A stretch of DNA of 19,580 nt from an uncultured Corynebacterium sp. (lineage in GTDB: Bacteria; Actinomycetota; Actinomycetes; Mycobacteriales; Mycobacteriaceae). Below, one piece after another: positions 1 through 8,248 of this stretch. The stretch is from positions 1-19,580 of the forward strand of contig CALUCD010000017.1 in assembly GCA_943914465.1 (NCBI GenBank). Direction: 5' to 3'. The notes beneath the pieces were generated by a model. The model had not been told where the DNA came from. It saw only the letters and a list, made by a program, of their open reading frames with translations, and searched no databases. The number at the start of each line of letters is the position of its first letter. Position 1 is the first letter of the stretch. Made by a program: the position numbers and the translations under genes.

Positions 1-134
1 TCGGCGGCCGGTTGGGCACCTACCAGTACCTGGACATGCACATGGCCATCGCCGCGGCGCTGACCCTGTTTGACAACCAGCTGCGCCCGTTCTTCGAGGC
101 CGGCGAGCCGCTGAGCCAGCCGCGCGGGCACTAG
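1..134 (+). CDS. glf: UDP-galactopyranose mutase, C-terminal fragment
   Basis: Only the last 43 codons lie in the window. The first complete codon is at 3 and the TAG stop is at 132-134. The readable tail contains GRLGTYQYLDMHMAIAAAL, the conserved C-terminal block of UDP-galactopyranose mutase, in which the LGxYxYxDMH segment lines the flavin/substrate site. The enzyme is a cytosolic flavoprotein that converts UDP-galactopyranose to UDP-galactofuranose, the precursor of the galactan part of arabinogalactan in mycolate-containing actinobacteria. The family assignment rests on this one conserved block, which is distinctive. A hairpin follows the stop. Confidence 0.85.
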   Translation, partial: GGRLGTYQYLDMHMAIAAALTLFDNQLRPFFEAGEPLSQPRGH

Positions 135-150
135 AGTGGGCTAGAGTCTG

Positions 151-174
151 CTCCAGCACCGCGGTGGAGTTCTT
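151..174 (+). terminator. Hairpin after glf, probable terminator
   Basis: The stretch 151-169 folds as CTCC + ACC pairing with GGT + GGAG, with a 3-nt AGC bulge and a very short loop, and is followed by TTCTT. It begins 17 nt after the glf stop and precedes the antiporter promoter. The T tract is short, so termination may be only partial. Confidence 0.45.
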
Positions 175-201
175 CGACGCGGCGTAGGCGCGCCGTAAAC
201 T
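173..201 (+). promoter_or_regulatory. Predicted leaderless promoter of the antiporter gene
   Basis: A TAAACT -10 box at 196-201 lies 8 nt before the GTG at 210, the spacing expected when the transcript starts at the start codon. No Shine-Dalgarno sequence precedes the GTG. A poor -35 candidate (TTCGAC, 173-178) sits 17 bp upstream of the -10 box. Only the -10 and its spacing are reasonably convincing. Confidence 0.45.
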
Positions 202-209
202 AGCCCACC

Positions 210-1799
210 GTGGGAACTTTCATAGCACTAATCGGCCTGCTGCTGGCCACCGTCCTTGTAGCCGCGATCGGTGAACGCACCGGCCTGCCGTGGCCGGCGC
301 TTCTGACCGTGGTGGTCGCGCCAGTGATCTTCATCCCTGGCATCGACACGGTGTCCATCGATCCGCACTTGATCTTGCCGATCTTCCTGCCGCCGCTGCT
401 GTGGTCGCTGGCCCGGCGCACGAGCTGGGGGCAGATCGGCTCGCAGCTCAACGTGGTGCTGACCATGTCGATCATCCTGGTGTTCCTCACCATCGCCGCG
501 CTGACCGCCACGGCGATGTGGATGCTGCCGGGGCTCAGCCTGGCCACCGCGATGGTGCTCGCCGCCGCGATTGCCCCGCCGGACCCGGTGGCGGTGGACG
601 CGGTGGCGGGCCCGGCCGGCATCCCGAAGCGCATCACCGGCACGCTGCAGACGGAGGGACTGTTCAACGACGCCGCCTCCATCGTGACCTTCAACGTCGC
701 GATGGCGGCCGCGGTCGCGCACGGCGAGGTCGACTTCGGTAAGGGCGTGTTGCAGTTCCTCTACGCCGCAATCGCCGCGGTGCTGATCGGCCTGGTCGTG
801 GGCAGGCTGGCCGCTGTCTTTGCCAACTCCGTGCCTGATTCCGTGATCCGCACGGCGTTTACCTGGGTGCTCCCGTTCGCCATCTACGCAGGCTGCGAGG
901 CCATAGAAGCCTCCGGCGTCATCGCGATTGTCATCGCCGCGGTGGAGATGTCCTCGCGTTCCGCCATGACCGCAGAAGACCGGCTGACCGGCCACTCCTT
1001 CTGGGAAACCGTGGAGCTGCTGTTTACCGGCGTGGCGTTCGGCCTGATCGGCATGAGCGTACGCGACGCGCTGGACACCGCGGGCACTCGCATCTGGCAG
1101 GCGGTGCAGGTGGGCGTTGTCCTGTCCGTCGTCGCGTTTGCGGTGCGCTTCGTGTGGATGTGGGTGCTGTACAAGCTCAACGAGAAAAAGCACCGAACGA
1201 ACGTCTCCCCGCTGCGGCTGCAGGAGGTCCTGCTCATGGCGTGGGCAGGCATGCGCGGGCTGGTCACGCTGGCGCTCGTGCTGGCAATCCCGGCGTCGGC
1301 GACGAGCTACCACCACGAACTGTCGGTCATCGCGCTGACCGTGCTCACTTGCACGATGGTGGTGCCGGGGTTGTTGCTCCCTTGGCTCGTCGACAAGCTT
1401 GATCTGCAAAACGGGCCTGGCGCCGACAAGGCGCTCGAGGAGCTGAACCAGCGGGCGTACGCGGCTGCGCGTAAGGCGGTGCGCGAGCACGGTGAGGAGT
1501 ACCAGCCTGAGGCGTACAAGATGGTGCAGGAGTGGCTGGACTCGATTGCAGAGAAGCGCTTGCAGGATCCGGAGGGCTCCGAGGAGCGCAAGGAAGCCTT
1601 CAAGCGCGCCCGCGCTGGTGCGGTGCAGATGCAAAATGTGGCGTTGCGCGCCGCTAGCCGCGAGCTGCAGCGGGCGCGGCGCGAGCGCCGGTATAACCCG
1701 TCCGATGTCGACGCGGTGCTCGCAGACTTGGACCGCCTCATCCTCGCGCGCGACCGCAAGGCCCTCACCGGCCCGAGTAGCTTGTGGGAGCCGAAGTAA
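210..1799 (+). CDS. CPA1-family Na+/H+ antiporter
   Basis: This 529-aa membrane protein is predicted to exchange cytoplasmic Na+ (or K+) for protons across the inner membrane, serving pH and salt homeostasis. Roughly the first 400 residues are hydrophobic helices. The family signatures are IAPPDPVAVDAV (about 121-132), the ion-site motif EGLFNDAASIV with Asp154, and WAGMRGLVTLAL with Arg349 (about 345-356). Residues about 405-529 are a charged, helical cytoplasmic tail. The length is normal for the family. The GTG start is supported by a leaderless-type -10 box and by the immediately following hydrophobic helix. The last codons and the hairpin after the stop recur in degraded form near 13451-13535, which marks this 3' end as the left boundary of the accessory island. 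The transported ion cannot be read from sequence. Confidence 0.9.
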   Translation: MGTFIALIGLLLATVLVAAIGERTGLPWPALLTVVVAPVIFIPGIDTVSIDPHLILPIFLPPLLWSLARRTSWGQIGSQLNVVLTMSIILVFLTIAALTATAMWMLPGLSLATAMVLAAAIAPPDPVAVDAVAGPAGIPKRITGTLQTEGLFNDAASIVTFNVAMAAAVAHGEVDFGKGVLQFLYAAIAAVLIGLVVGRLAAVFANSVPDSVIRTAFTWVLPFAIYAGCEAIEASGVIAIVIAAVEMSSRSAMTAEDRLTGHSFWETVELLFTGVAFGLIGMSVRDALDTAGTRIWQAVQVGVVLSVVAFAVRFVWMWVLYKLNEKKHRTNVSPLRLQEVLLMAWAGMRGLVTLALVLAIPASATSYHHELSVIALTVLTCTMVVPGLLLPWLVDKLDLQNGPGADKALEELNQRAYAAARKAVREHGEEYQPEAYKMVQEWLDSIAEKRLQDPEGSEERKEAFKRARAGAVQMQNVALRAASRELQRARRERRYNPSDVDAVLADLDRLILARDRKALTGPSSLWEPK

Positions 1800-1825
1800 G
1801 GGGCTTTTGCCTATCGACGAGCCCC
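1735..1825 (+). repeat. Island-flanking direct repeat, left copy (antiporter 3' end)
   Basis: The left copy of an imperfect direct repeat covers the last codons of the antiporter gene, its stop and the hairpin after it. Its first 31 bases match 28 of the 31 bases beginning at 13451. A second block around the stop (AGTAAG through ATCGAC to AGCCCC) matches up to 13535. The middle part has diverged. See the right copy for interpretation. Confidence 0.75.
1800..1825 (+). terminator. Hairpin after the antiporter gene
   Basis: GGGGCT (1800-1805) pairs with AGCCCC (1820-1825) around a 14-nt loop, directly after the stop codon. No T run follows, so it is a weak intrinsic terminator at best. The right-hand island copy keeps the AGCCCC arm but its left arm is altered. 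Confidence 0.35.
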
Positions 1826-1837
1826 CGTCCCACCCAA

Positions 1838-1921
1838 TTTTCAAAATGCCAAGCAGATCGCTTTCAAAACGCCAAGCAATCTGTTTTCAAAATGCCAACC
1901 AAGGCGTTTTCAAAACGCCAA
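1838..1921 (+). repeat. Four 23-bp direct repeats (iteron-like operator)
   Basis: The core TTTCAAAAYGCCAA occurs four times. The TCAAAA element starts at 1841, 1864, 1887 and 1910, an exact 23-bp period. Copies 1 and 3 carry T, and copies 2 and 4 carry C, at the variable position. The linkers between cores are only partly conserved. The last copy ends at the expected -35 position for the TAATAT box at 1940-1945, so a protein bound here would control transcription of the ATPase gene. There is no coding sequence here. Confidence 0.85.
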
Positions 1922-1939
1922 CCTAGATCGTTTAGCTGG

Positions 1940-1945
1940 TAATAT
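1940..1945 (+). promoter_or_regulatory. -10 box of the AAA+/DUF4143 gene (leaderless)
   Basis: TAATAT lies 8 nt before the ATG at 1954, and no ribosome-binding site is visible between them, which predicts a leaderless transcript. The -35 region (about 1917-1922) falls inside the fourth 23-bp repeat and has no recognisable TTGACA, so this promoter may need or be blocked by a repeat-binding protein. Confidence 0.55.
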
Positions 1946-1953
1946 GCAGCGGT

Positions 1954-3174
1954 ATGGAAAATGGGTATATTCCAAGGTTGGCAGATGCTGAATTGGAACG
2001 ATCGCTCCGCAGGCAGGGCGGTGTCCTCATTCAGGGGCCGAAAGGCTGCGGGAAAACTGAAACGGCAAAACAGCAAGCTGCGAGTTTTCTTAACGTAGAA
2101 ACGGACCCTGGCGTCACTCTCGCTATGGATAATGACCCGCGGCTGCTGCTCGAAGGTGCCACGCCGCGACTTATCGACGAATGGCAGTTGCAGCCGAGAC
2201 TGTGGGATTTCGCGCGGCACGCCATTGACGAGCGTCAGGCGAAGGGGCAGTTCATCTTCACCGGTTCCACGGCCCCCGGGGCGAACGCAACGAGCCACTC
2301 GGGTGCCGGCCGGTTCGCACGAATGACGATGTCGACGATGACCCTTTTTGAAACCGGAGAATCGGATGGGTCGGTTTCGCTTGCCGCTGCAGTTGCAGGG
2401 GACCCGTTGCCGTTTTCGGCACCAGCGTTAACACTGCCGCAGCTGGCGGAACGAGTGTGCCGGGGTGGCCTTCCTTACAACGTTGGTCTCCCATTTGAGG
2501 ATGCGCTTGAAAACGTCCGAGACTACGTACAAACCGTTGCGGCCGTGGATGTCCACGCCCCTGGCAGAGTGAATCGTGATTCAGAGCGGGTGAGGCGGAT
2601 GATCCGTTCGTTAGCTCGTGGCGCGGGTACCGAGCTCGAGCTGCAAACCATTGCGACCGATGCCGATACCTCGCGGGAAACAACCCGGGACTATCTCGAT
2701 GCTCTCGCGAGCATCTTCGTCTCCGTGGATCAGCCTGCTTGGTTCACTCACCTCCGCTCCAAAGCGACGCTGAGGAAAGCACCGAAGCGTCATCTCGCCG
2801 ATCCATCCTTTGCCATGGCAGCGCTGGATCGGGGGCCGGAACATCTACTCCGGGACCCCGCATACTTCGGCCAGCTCTTTGAGTCCTTAGTGGTGCACGA
2901 ACTGCGTGCGTTTACGGGAAGGACGGTGTACCACGCCCGGCTGAATACAAAGCTTGAGGTCGACGCGGTCGCGAATATCGGTGGCAGGGACGTGCTCGTT
3001 GAAGTCAAGCTGGGCTACACCCCAGAGGTGATTGAGCATGCAGCAGACACTCTCAAACGGTTCGCCGGCCACCTCGAGGACGACCCAGCATTGGTGGTGA
3101 TCACCTCCGGTGGCCCAGCGCTCCGCCGGAACGATGGTGTCGCAGTGATTCCTATCGGGGCGCTGGGGCCGTAG
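1954..3174 (+). CDS. AAA+ ATPase with C-terminal DUF4143 domain
   Basis: The 406-aa protein has the layout of the widespread ATP-binding DUF4143 proteins. The N-terminal P-loop domain carries Walker A GPKGCGKT (28-35), a Walker B-like LIDEW (73-77) and FTGS (about 102-105) in the sensor position. A helical, winged-helix-like segment lies at about 190-250. The C-terminal DUF4143 part resembles the PD-(D/E)xK fold, with Asp337 and Glu350-x-Lys352 (VEVK). Function is not established for the family: ATP-dependent nucleic-acid or regulatory roles have been considered, and nuclease activity is only inferred from the fold. It is a lone gene facing the minus-strand operon (28 nt between stops) and is preceded by four 23-bp repeats that overlap its promoter, suggesting autoregulation. 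The ATG start fits the -10 spacing. Confidence 0.85.
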   Translation: MENGYIPRLADAELERSLRRQGGVLIQGPKGCGKTETAKQQAASFLNVETDPGVTLAMDNDPRLLLEGATPRLIDEWQLQPRLWDFARHAIDERQAKGQFIFTGSTAPGANATSHSGAGRFARMTMSTMTLFETGESDGSVSLAAAVAGDPLPFSAPALTLPQLAERVCRGGLPYNVGLPFEDALENVRDYVQTVAAVDVHAPGRVNRDSERVRRMIRSLARGAGTELELQTIATDADTSRETTRDYLDALASIFVSVDQPAWFTHLRSKATLRKAPKRHLADPSFAMAALDRGPEHLLRDPAYFGQLFESLVVHELRAFTGRTVYHARLNTKLEVDAVANIGGRDVLVEVKLGYTPEVIEHAADTLKRFAGHLEDDPALVVITSGGPALRRNDGVAVIPIGALGP

Positions 3175-3202
3175 TAGCCTGAGAAACACCTTCTAAAGGG
3201 CG

Positions 3203-3889
3203 TCAAAGAGGGCGGGGGGTAAAGGCTCTCTCCGCAAAAGCAAGATCTCCACTTCTGAATTGGTATCTTGCAATTTCTCCGACAGCTGTTAAGAGACGAT
3301 CATCGTCGCGGTACCCAATGATACGCACTCTCTCGTGGTTGAGCTCACAGGCAAAAGTGAATGGCTGATCGTGGAGTTTGACGAAGTGCTTGGTTATTAG
3401 GCTGACGAATCTCTCGAGAAGATCGCGTTGGTAATCGAGTTCCTTTTTCCAGTTGACATGCTCATTCGAGAGGGGATTTGCGTGGAGGATACGGCTAAGG
3501 CGACCCCATTCCTTAACGCTTTCTTCCTCAGATATTGCGTCACGGTTCTCTAACCACAATTCGCCTGTGCCGAAATCCTCCAACGCTATGTAGCCAACAG
3601 GCCAGTAACTGGCATTAAGTTTGCGTAACTGATTGCGAACGTCCTTCCACTTTTTAGGATCTCGCCTTACCACCGAAGCGAGGAAGGATCGGTTCCCCAC
3701 GAATGACGCATAACCGGTCTCTTCGATTGCCATTCTGATCTGTAGAGCGGAGTACATGACATCCCGTTCATCCTGGGCCCCATCGCAAAGAGTCTGTGCC
3801 TCAAGCAGCCGTCTGGCAACAGAAGTCATCAGCGTTTCATATCCATGGATGTCTGAGGGAGGAACAGGAAACTCACGGTGAAAATCCAT
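3203..3889 (-). CDS. Unrecognised 228-aa protein, last gene of the restriction operon
   Basis: I do not recognise the family. The ATG at 3889 overlaps the hsdR stop as TGATG, so translation is probably coupled; a GTG 18 nt further upstream is possible but less likely. The N-terminal 70 residues look helical (a region around SVARRLLEAQTLCDGAQDER, then ALQIRMAIEE) and recall helical bundles of HEPN-like proteins, but no Rx4-6H catalytic motif is evident. The middle (about 90-140) is rich in W, E and K, and the C-terminal third alternates strands and charged turns. There is no signal peptide or membrane segment. The base composition is distinctly AT-richer than hsdR, suggesting a separate origin. 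Its place in the operon suggests an accessory or regulatory role in the restriction system; that is inference. Confidence 0.75.
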   Translation of the reverse strand: MDFHREFPVPPSDIHGYETLMTSVARRLLEAQTLCDGAQDERDVMYSALQIRMAIEETGYASFVGNRSFLASVVRRDPKKWKDVRNQLRKLNASYWPVGYIALEDFGTGELWLENRDAISEEESVKEWGRLSRILHANPLSNEHVNWKKELDYQRDLLERFVSLITKHFVKLHDQPFTFACELNHERVRIIGYRDDDRLLTAVGEIARYQFRSGDLAFAERAFTPRPL

Positions 3890-6800
3890 CACGCCGCCTC
3901 GGACCATCGAGGTGCGAAACGCTCCATCTGTTCGAGAACGAGGACGACGGCCTCGTTGCGTTTCTCTGGTGGGTACTTGTGCTTACGCAGTAGGGTTCTG
4001 ATGGAGCGGCGCAACTTGGCGCGGACGTCGTCGCGAACAGTCCAGTCCGTTTTAGCGTCGCGTCGAAGGGCAGTCACCAGCTCACGCGCGATCTGCGCTA
4101 GAACGTCGTCTTCGAGCGCTTCACCGGCAGACCCGTTGGTGGCCATCACGTCGTAGAACGCGAGCTCGTCATTACTCAGCGGAGGGCTGAATTGTTCACC
4201 GCGATTGCTCTCCGCGACGATCTCCTTGGATAACTCGATAAGTTCGGCGATCACTTCCGCTGAGGTGAGTTGCTGGTTGGTGTAGCGGTTCATCAGCTCG
4301 CGGATGCGCTCGGAGAACTGTTTTGCCCTCACCTCGTTGTTGCCGGTGGCGTTGCGGGATTCTTGGAGGAGGGCGCGCCGGAGGGCGTCGATAAGCAATG
4401 CAGTCTCAGATTCGTCCCTGGACTTGAGATTGAGTGCCTCGATGTTCAGGTCCTGCAGGTTGGGTAGCTCTCGGCCGATCTCACCGTAAACGTCGATCAC
4501 TTGCGAGGACGCCGTGGATTCCACGACGAGTTGGCTGAGCAAGGTGATGATCTCCTCGCTCAGTGGCTCCCCGTTAGCCCGGCGATCGGCGGCTTCCATC
4601 TTGATTAGCTGGTTGCGCACGTCCGAGTAGAACCGAACGTCGGAGCGGTACTCGTTGGCATTCGGGCTCCCGGACGCAAGAGCCCACGCCCTGGCCAATT
4701 TGCCGGCGGTTGAGTTGAACTCCTTTGCCAGTGGGTAGCGCCCGTTCTCATCAACCGTGTGCGGATTGCGCAATTTGGCCAGTAGCTGCAGGCGCGCTTG
4801 GCGTTGCTCGCCTGCGGCTTCGAGTGTGCGCCATTCCTCGCCTGCGAGGGCATTGAGCTTCTCGACGAATCCGCGAACGATCACCAGCGCTTCCTCGATG
4901 TTTTGGCCGATCACCTTTTCATCCTCGGCGGATGAGCTCTTCGTGAACTCGGCGATGGCTGCCTGGAGATTGTCGATCAGTGGCGCGTACGCCACCAACA
5001 GCCCACTTTCCTTCTGGCGAAACTTGCGGTTCACGCGCGCGAGGGTCTGCATGAGCAGTGCGCTTTTCAGCGGACGGTCCAGGTAGAGCGTGTGCAGCGG
5101 GGGAGCGTCAAAGCCGGTGAGCATCATTCCTTGCACGATGGTGATCTCGAGGCCGTCGTCGGCATCTTTCATCCGGTCTTTGATCGCGTCCATCCGGCTT
5201 TGGTTGCGGATGTGCTTCTGCAGGTGCGGCGGATCGGAGGCGGCCCCGGAATAGATGACCTTGATCTTCCCCTTGAGGTCGTCATCGTCGTGCCACTCTG
5301 GGCGCAGCTCGATGATCTTCTCGTACAGTTTTGCTGCGATGTCTCGGGTCTGCACCACGATCATCGCCTTGCCCGGTGCGCCAATGAACTGGCGCATGTT
5401 CTCCCGGCGGTCCTCCCAGTGCCGCACGAAGTCCTGGGCGAGATTGCTAAGGCGTTGGTCTGAACCGTAAATGGTGTTCAGCACAGCAACGGAGCGTTGC
5501 ACCTTCTCACGTTGATCGTCGTCGATCCCTGCGAGAATCTCCGCAGCTGCGTCGTCGATTTCCTCATCAGTGATCCCTTGAATGCGCTCGAGCGGGATCA
5601 ACCGTGGCTCAAAGTAAACCGGGACCACGGCACCGTCCGCCACGGCGCGGTTCATGTCGTAGACGTCGATCTCTCCGCCGAAGACCTCGCGGGTGTTTCG
5701 GTCCCACTCGTCAATCGGTGTGCCCGTGAAGGCGATCATGGTGGCGTTGGGCAGCGCAGCGCGAAGGTGATGCGCATAGCCGTCCGCGTTCGTGTCACCG
5801 AAGCCGTAGTGGGAGCGGTGCGCTTCGTCCGAAATCACGACAACGTTGTGGCGCTCCGAAAGCACCGGGTGCTCAAGTTCGCGCTTGTCCTTCGTTCCCT
5901 GCAGACCGAACTTTTGCAGGGTGGCAAAGTAGATGCCGCCCGACTGACGCTGGCTGAGTTGATCGCGCAGGTCCTCTCGGCTGGAGATATGGACGGGGTC
6001 CTCGGGCAGCAGCGTTGAGACGGAGAATGTGTCGAAGAGCTGCTTATCCAGCTCGTTGCGGTCGTTCAACACGATCACGGTCGGGGAATCAAGCCGCGCA
6101 TCGCGCATGATCTTCGCGGTGTACATCTCCATTTCCATAGACTTGCCGGACCCGGTGGTGTGCCACACCACGCCCGCTTTCTTGTCGCTGCGGGTAGCTT
6201 GGATGGTTCTGGCTGCGGCTTTGGCAACCGCGAAGTACTGGTGTGGTTTTGCCACACGCATGCGCAGCTCCCCGTCGATCTCGTCGAACGCGGTGAAGTC
6301 CACAAAGATCTGTCCGAAGCGTTCAACGTTGAACAGACCCCACATGAGCATGTCGAACTCGGTCATATGCTCGCCATCCACCACAACCAGCGGTCCCTGC
6401 TCAAAGGGCTCACCGTCGTCGTCCACACGCCACGTACTCATGTGTTCCCGCGGAGTGAACGGCGTGCCGTAGATGGCATCGATGCCATCGGATGCCACCA
6501 CGATGTTGGCGAAGCGGAACGCCATTGGGAACTCATCAACGTAGGTGCGGAGCTGGTTGTAAGCACTCTCGACGGTTGCCGTAGAGCCGGATTGCTTCAG
6601 CTCAATAATCGCCAGCGGCATCCCGTTGACGTACAACACGACGTCGAACCGCCGTTCCTTGTCCAGGTTCCGGATGGTGATCTGGTTGGCTGCGATGTAA
6701 TCGTTCTTCGACGGATCTCGGGAGAAGAAGGTGATGGTCGGGTTCTGGTGCTTGCCGTTGGCATCGTAGTACTCGATGCCGCGGTACCCCTCGACCAAAA

Positions 6801-7065
6801 TCTCGTGCAAGCGATGGTTTTCCGCGATCGCGCTTTGCGATTGCGGTGTAATCACCTCGGCCATCGCCTGCTGCAGGTACTCGTCCGGTACCTCGGGATT
6901 GAGGTTGCGCAAGGCGTTGAGGAGGCGGCCACGAAGCACGATGTCGCGCCAGTTCTCTCGCTCGCCGCTGCCGGGTGCGAGTTCCCTTCCGTTCGTGGCC
7001 TTCCACTCGAGCTCGCCGAGTAAATCGAGCGCGTCTACTTCGAATGCTGCCTCGCTGTACACCAT
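3889..7065 (-). CDS. hsdR: Type I restriction enzyme, R (motor/nuclease) subunit
   Basis: The 1058-aa HsdR subunit translocates and cleaves unmodified DNA in complex with HsdM and HsdS, using ATP. Visible parts, numbered from the ATG at 7065: a PD-(D/E)xK nuclease domain with Asp141 (RFDVVLYV) and Glu155-x-Lys157 (IIELKQ); helicase motif I TGSGKS (304-309); motif II DEAH (413-416); motif III TGTP (447-450); and motif VI QTLARVNRKFR further on. The C-terminal ~250 residues form the usual helical HsdM-contact region. The length is normal. An upstream start at 7095 would overlap hsdS; the ATG at 7065 is preferred because AAGG lies about 9 nt before it and the protein then begins MVYSEAAFE, as HsdR proteins typically do. 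It starts 4 nt after the hsdS stop. All catalytic motifs are intact, so it is predicted active. Confidence 0.95.
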   Translation of the reverse strand: MVYSEAAFEVDALDLLGELEWKATNGRELAPGSGERENWRDIVLRGRLLNALRNLNPEVPDEYLQQAMAEVITPQSQSAIAENHRLHEILVEGYRGIEYYDANGKHQNPTITFFSRDPSKNDYIAANQITIRNLDKERRFDVVLYVNGMPLAIIELKQSGSTATVESAYNQLRTYVDEFPMAFRFANIVVASDGIDAIYGTPFTPREHMSTWRVDDDGEPFEQGPLVVVDGEHMTEFDMLMWGLFNVERFGQIFVDFTAFDEIDGELRMRVAKPHQYFAVAKAAARTIQATRSDKKAGVVWHTTGSGKSMEMEMYTAKIMRDARLDSPTVIVLNDRNELDKQLFDTFSVSTLLPEDPVHISSREDLRDQLSQRQSGGIYFATLQKFGLQGTKDKRELEHPVLSERHNVVVISDEAHRSHYGFGDTNADGYAHHLRAALPNATMIAFTGTPIDEWDRNTREVFGGEIDVYDMNRAVADGAVVPVYFEPRLIPLERIQGITDEEIDDAAAEILAGIDDDQREKVQRSVAVLNTIYGSDQRLSNLAQDFVRHWEDRRENMRQFIGAPGKAMIVVQTRDIAAKLYEKIIELRPEWHDDDDLKGKIKVIYSGAASDPPHLQKHIRNQSRMDAIKDRMKDADDGLEITIVQGMMLTGFDAPPLHTLYLDRPLKSALLMQTLARVNRKFRQKESGLLVAYAPLIDNLQAAIAEFTKSSSAEDEKVIGQNIEEALVIVRGFVEKLNALAGEEWRTLEAAGEQRQARLQLLAKLRNPHTVDENGRYPLAKEFNSTAGKLARAWALASGSPNANEYRSDVRFYSDVRNQLIKMEAADRRANGEPLSEEIITLLSQLVVESTASSQVIDVYGEIGRELPNLQDLNIEALNLKSRDESETALLIDALRRALLQESRNATGNNEVRAKQFSERIRELMNRYTNQQLTSAEVIAELIELSKEIVAESNRGEQFSPPLSNDELAFYDVMATNGSAGEALEDDVLAQIARELVTALRRDAKTDWTVRDDVRAKLRRSIRTLLRKHKYPPEKRNEAVVLVLEQMERFAPRWSEAA

Positions 7066-7069
7066 GGTG

Positions 7070-8248
7070 CTACGCCTTGTTCTCCTCACTCGCAATGTCC
7101 GCGCCAGCCGCGCTGGCTTCCTGCTCCGCGTCCTTCACAGTGATTTTTCCACTCATGAGTAGCGGAAGCAGCTCATCGCGAGTTTTAGTGAGGGCGAGGT
7201 TTTCGTGCAGTCGCCCGGTGGCATCCTCGGTAAGCGCCCTTGCTAGAGCAGTGAATTCAATCGTCGCTGTTGCGGAGGGGTCGGGGATGGCACATCCTTG
7301 GATGTCGCTCCACTTTGCTCTTGGCATGCGCGTTCCATTGGACCTGTTAACCGCGTGCTGAACTACTGGATCACTGTTAGCCGCCGAAGCGACCAGAGGA
7401 CCGTGAGCGGGGTCTTTTGCCCTGAGAACCAGCACATCGGTGGAGCAATAACCATCGAACGGCGCAATTGCGACTTTATGAAAATAGGGCCGCAACTTAC
7501 CGAAAAGTGTGTCTCCGACATCGAAACAATTCTTCCTTGAAGTCGTGGTTCCGGGCGATGAGCTACGCGCGAGCCACAAACTCTGGGAATCAAAGTGTTC
7601 TAAACCGACCAGCTGTTTGCCGTGTTGAAAATCGTCCGGGTGCTGACTGTTCTTAACCAGAACAGCGATGTCACTTATGGTGCACTCTGATTCTGGGAGC
7701 CTGGCGAAGCGGGCGCGAATTATTTCGTTAGACAGCGTCAGTACAGCAGAATTTGCCGCGATTTTGTTATCAATCGACTGCAGCACTGATCCGATTCGCT
7801 CCTGCGTTATCAGGTCCGGCAATTCACCTAGATCGAGGTTACGCACGTCCGACACGTTCAAATGGGGAACCGTTGAGCCGTCAGCCACTGCTAAAACACG
7901 TTGCTGGACCCTGGGAGACGCCATCAGATAGAAGAGGTACTGATCGTCGATCCTATCTCCTGGTCGAATGAGAACGGTACGTTGACCCGGCGCAATATTT
8001 TCTTCTGGAGGGATCTTAACCACTGGGCCCACCGGCGCTTCACGGGCGAACAAGATGTCGCCTAGCTTAGGTTTTAGGCGACGGGTCCATTCATGGAATG
8101 TTTCAGCTGTGACGCGGCGAGCCTGCGAATAGTCAATCGTGTTGCCCCTCATTGCAGGGGTTCCGACGGCAAAAAATGCGCCGTCCGGATCAATTGGAGC
8201 AGTTTTGTGCTCGCAGTCCACGATCTGAGCCACATCATTAAGCCTCAT
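7070..8248 (-). CDS. hsdS: Type I restriction enzyme, S (specificity) subunit
   Basis: The 392-aa HsdS determines which bipartite DNA sequence the complex methylates or cuts. It has the standard tandem design: target-recognition domain 1 (about 1-145) with GDILFARE (63-70), a conserved helical spacer (about 146-183, RIGSVLQSIDNKIAANSAVL), target-recognition domain 2 (about 188-325) with the parallel element GDTLFGKL, and a C-terminal helical repeat ending in LLPLLMSGKI. The ATG overlaps the hsdM stop (TAATG), indicating coupled translation. The DNA is less GC-rich than hsdM and hsdR, as is common for specificity genes, which are exchanged by recombination. The recognition sequence cannot be predicted by eye. 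A charged tail of about 25 residues follows the last conserved helix. Confidence 0.92.
   Translation of the reverse strand: MRLNDVAQIVDCEHKTAPIDPDGAFFAVGTPAMRGNTIDYSQARRVTAETFHEWTRRLKPKLGDILFAREAPVGPVVKIPPEENIAPGQRTVLIRPGDRIDDQYLFYLMASPRVQQRVLAVADGSTVPHLNVSDVRNLDLGELPDLITQERIGSVLQSIDNKIAANSAVLTLSNEIIRARFARLPESECTISDIAVLVKNSQHPDDFQHGKQLVGLEHFDSQSLWLARSSSPGTTTSRKNCFDVGDTLFGKLRPYFHKVAIAPFDGYCSTDVLVLRAKDPAHGPLVASAANSDPVVQHAVNRSNGTRMPRAKWSDIQGCAIPDPSATATIEFTALARALTEDATGRLHENLALTKTRDELLPLLMSGKITVKDAEQEASAAGADIASEENKA

Noticed and set aside
228..1844. Long minus-strand open frame opposite the antiporter gene
   Set aside because: It is the mirror frame of a GC-rich gene, His/Arg/Gln-rich and low in complexity, with no domain. 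The + strand protein has clear antiporter motifs.
1838..1921. CRISPR array
   Set aside because: The period is only 23 bp, so spacers would be about 8-9 bp, and no cas genes are present.
6160..7023. 287-codon plus-strand frame opposite hsdR
   Set aside because: Same reason: shadow of HsdR, with no independent start signals.
7070..8248. Phase-variable or inverting hsdS
   Set aside because: No second partial hsdS, inverted repeats or recombinase gene are in the window.
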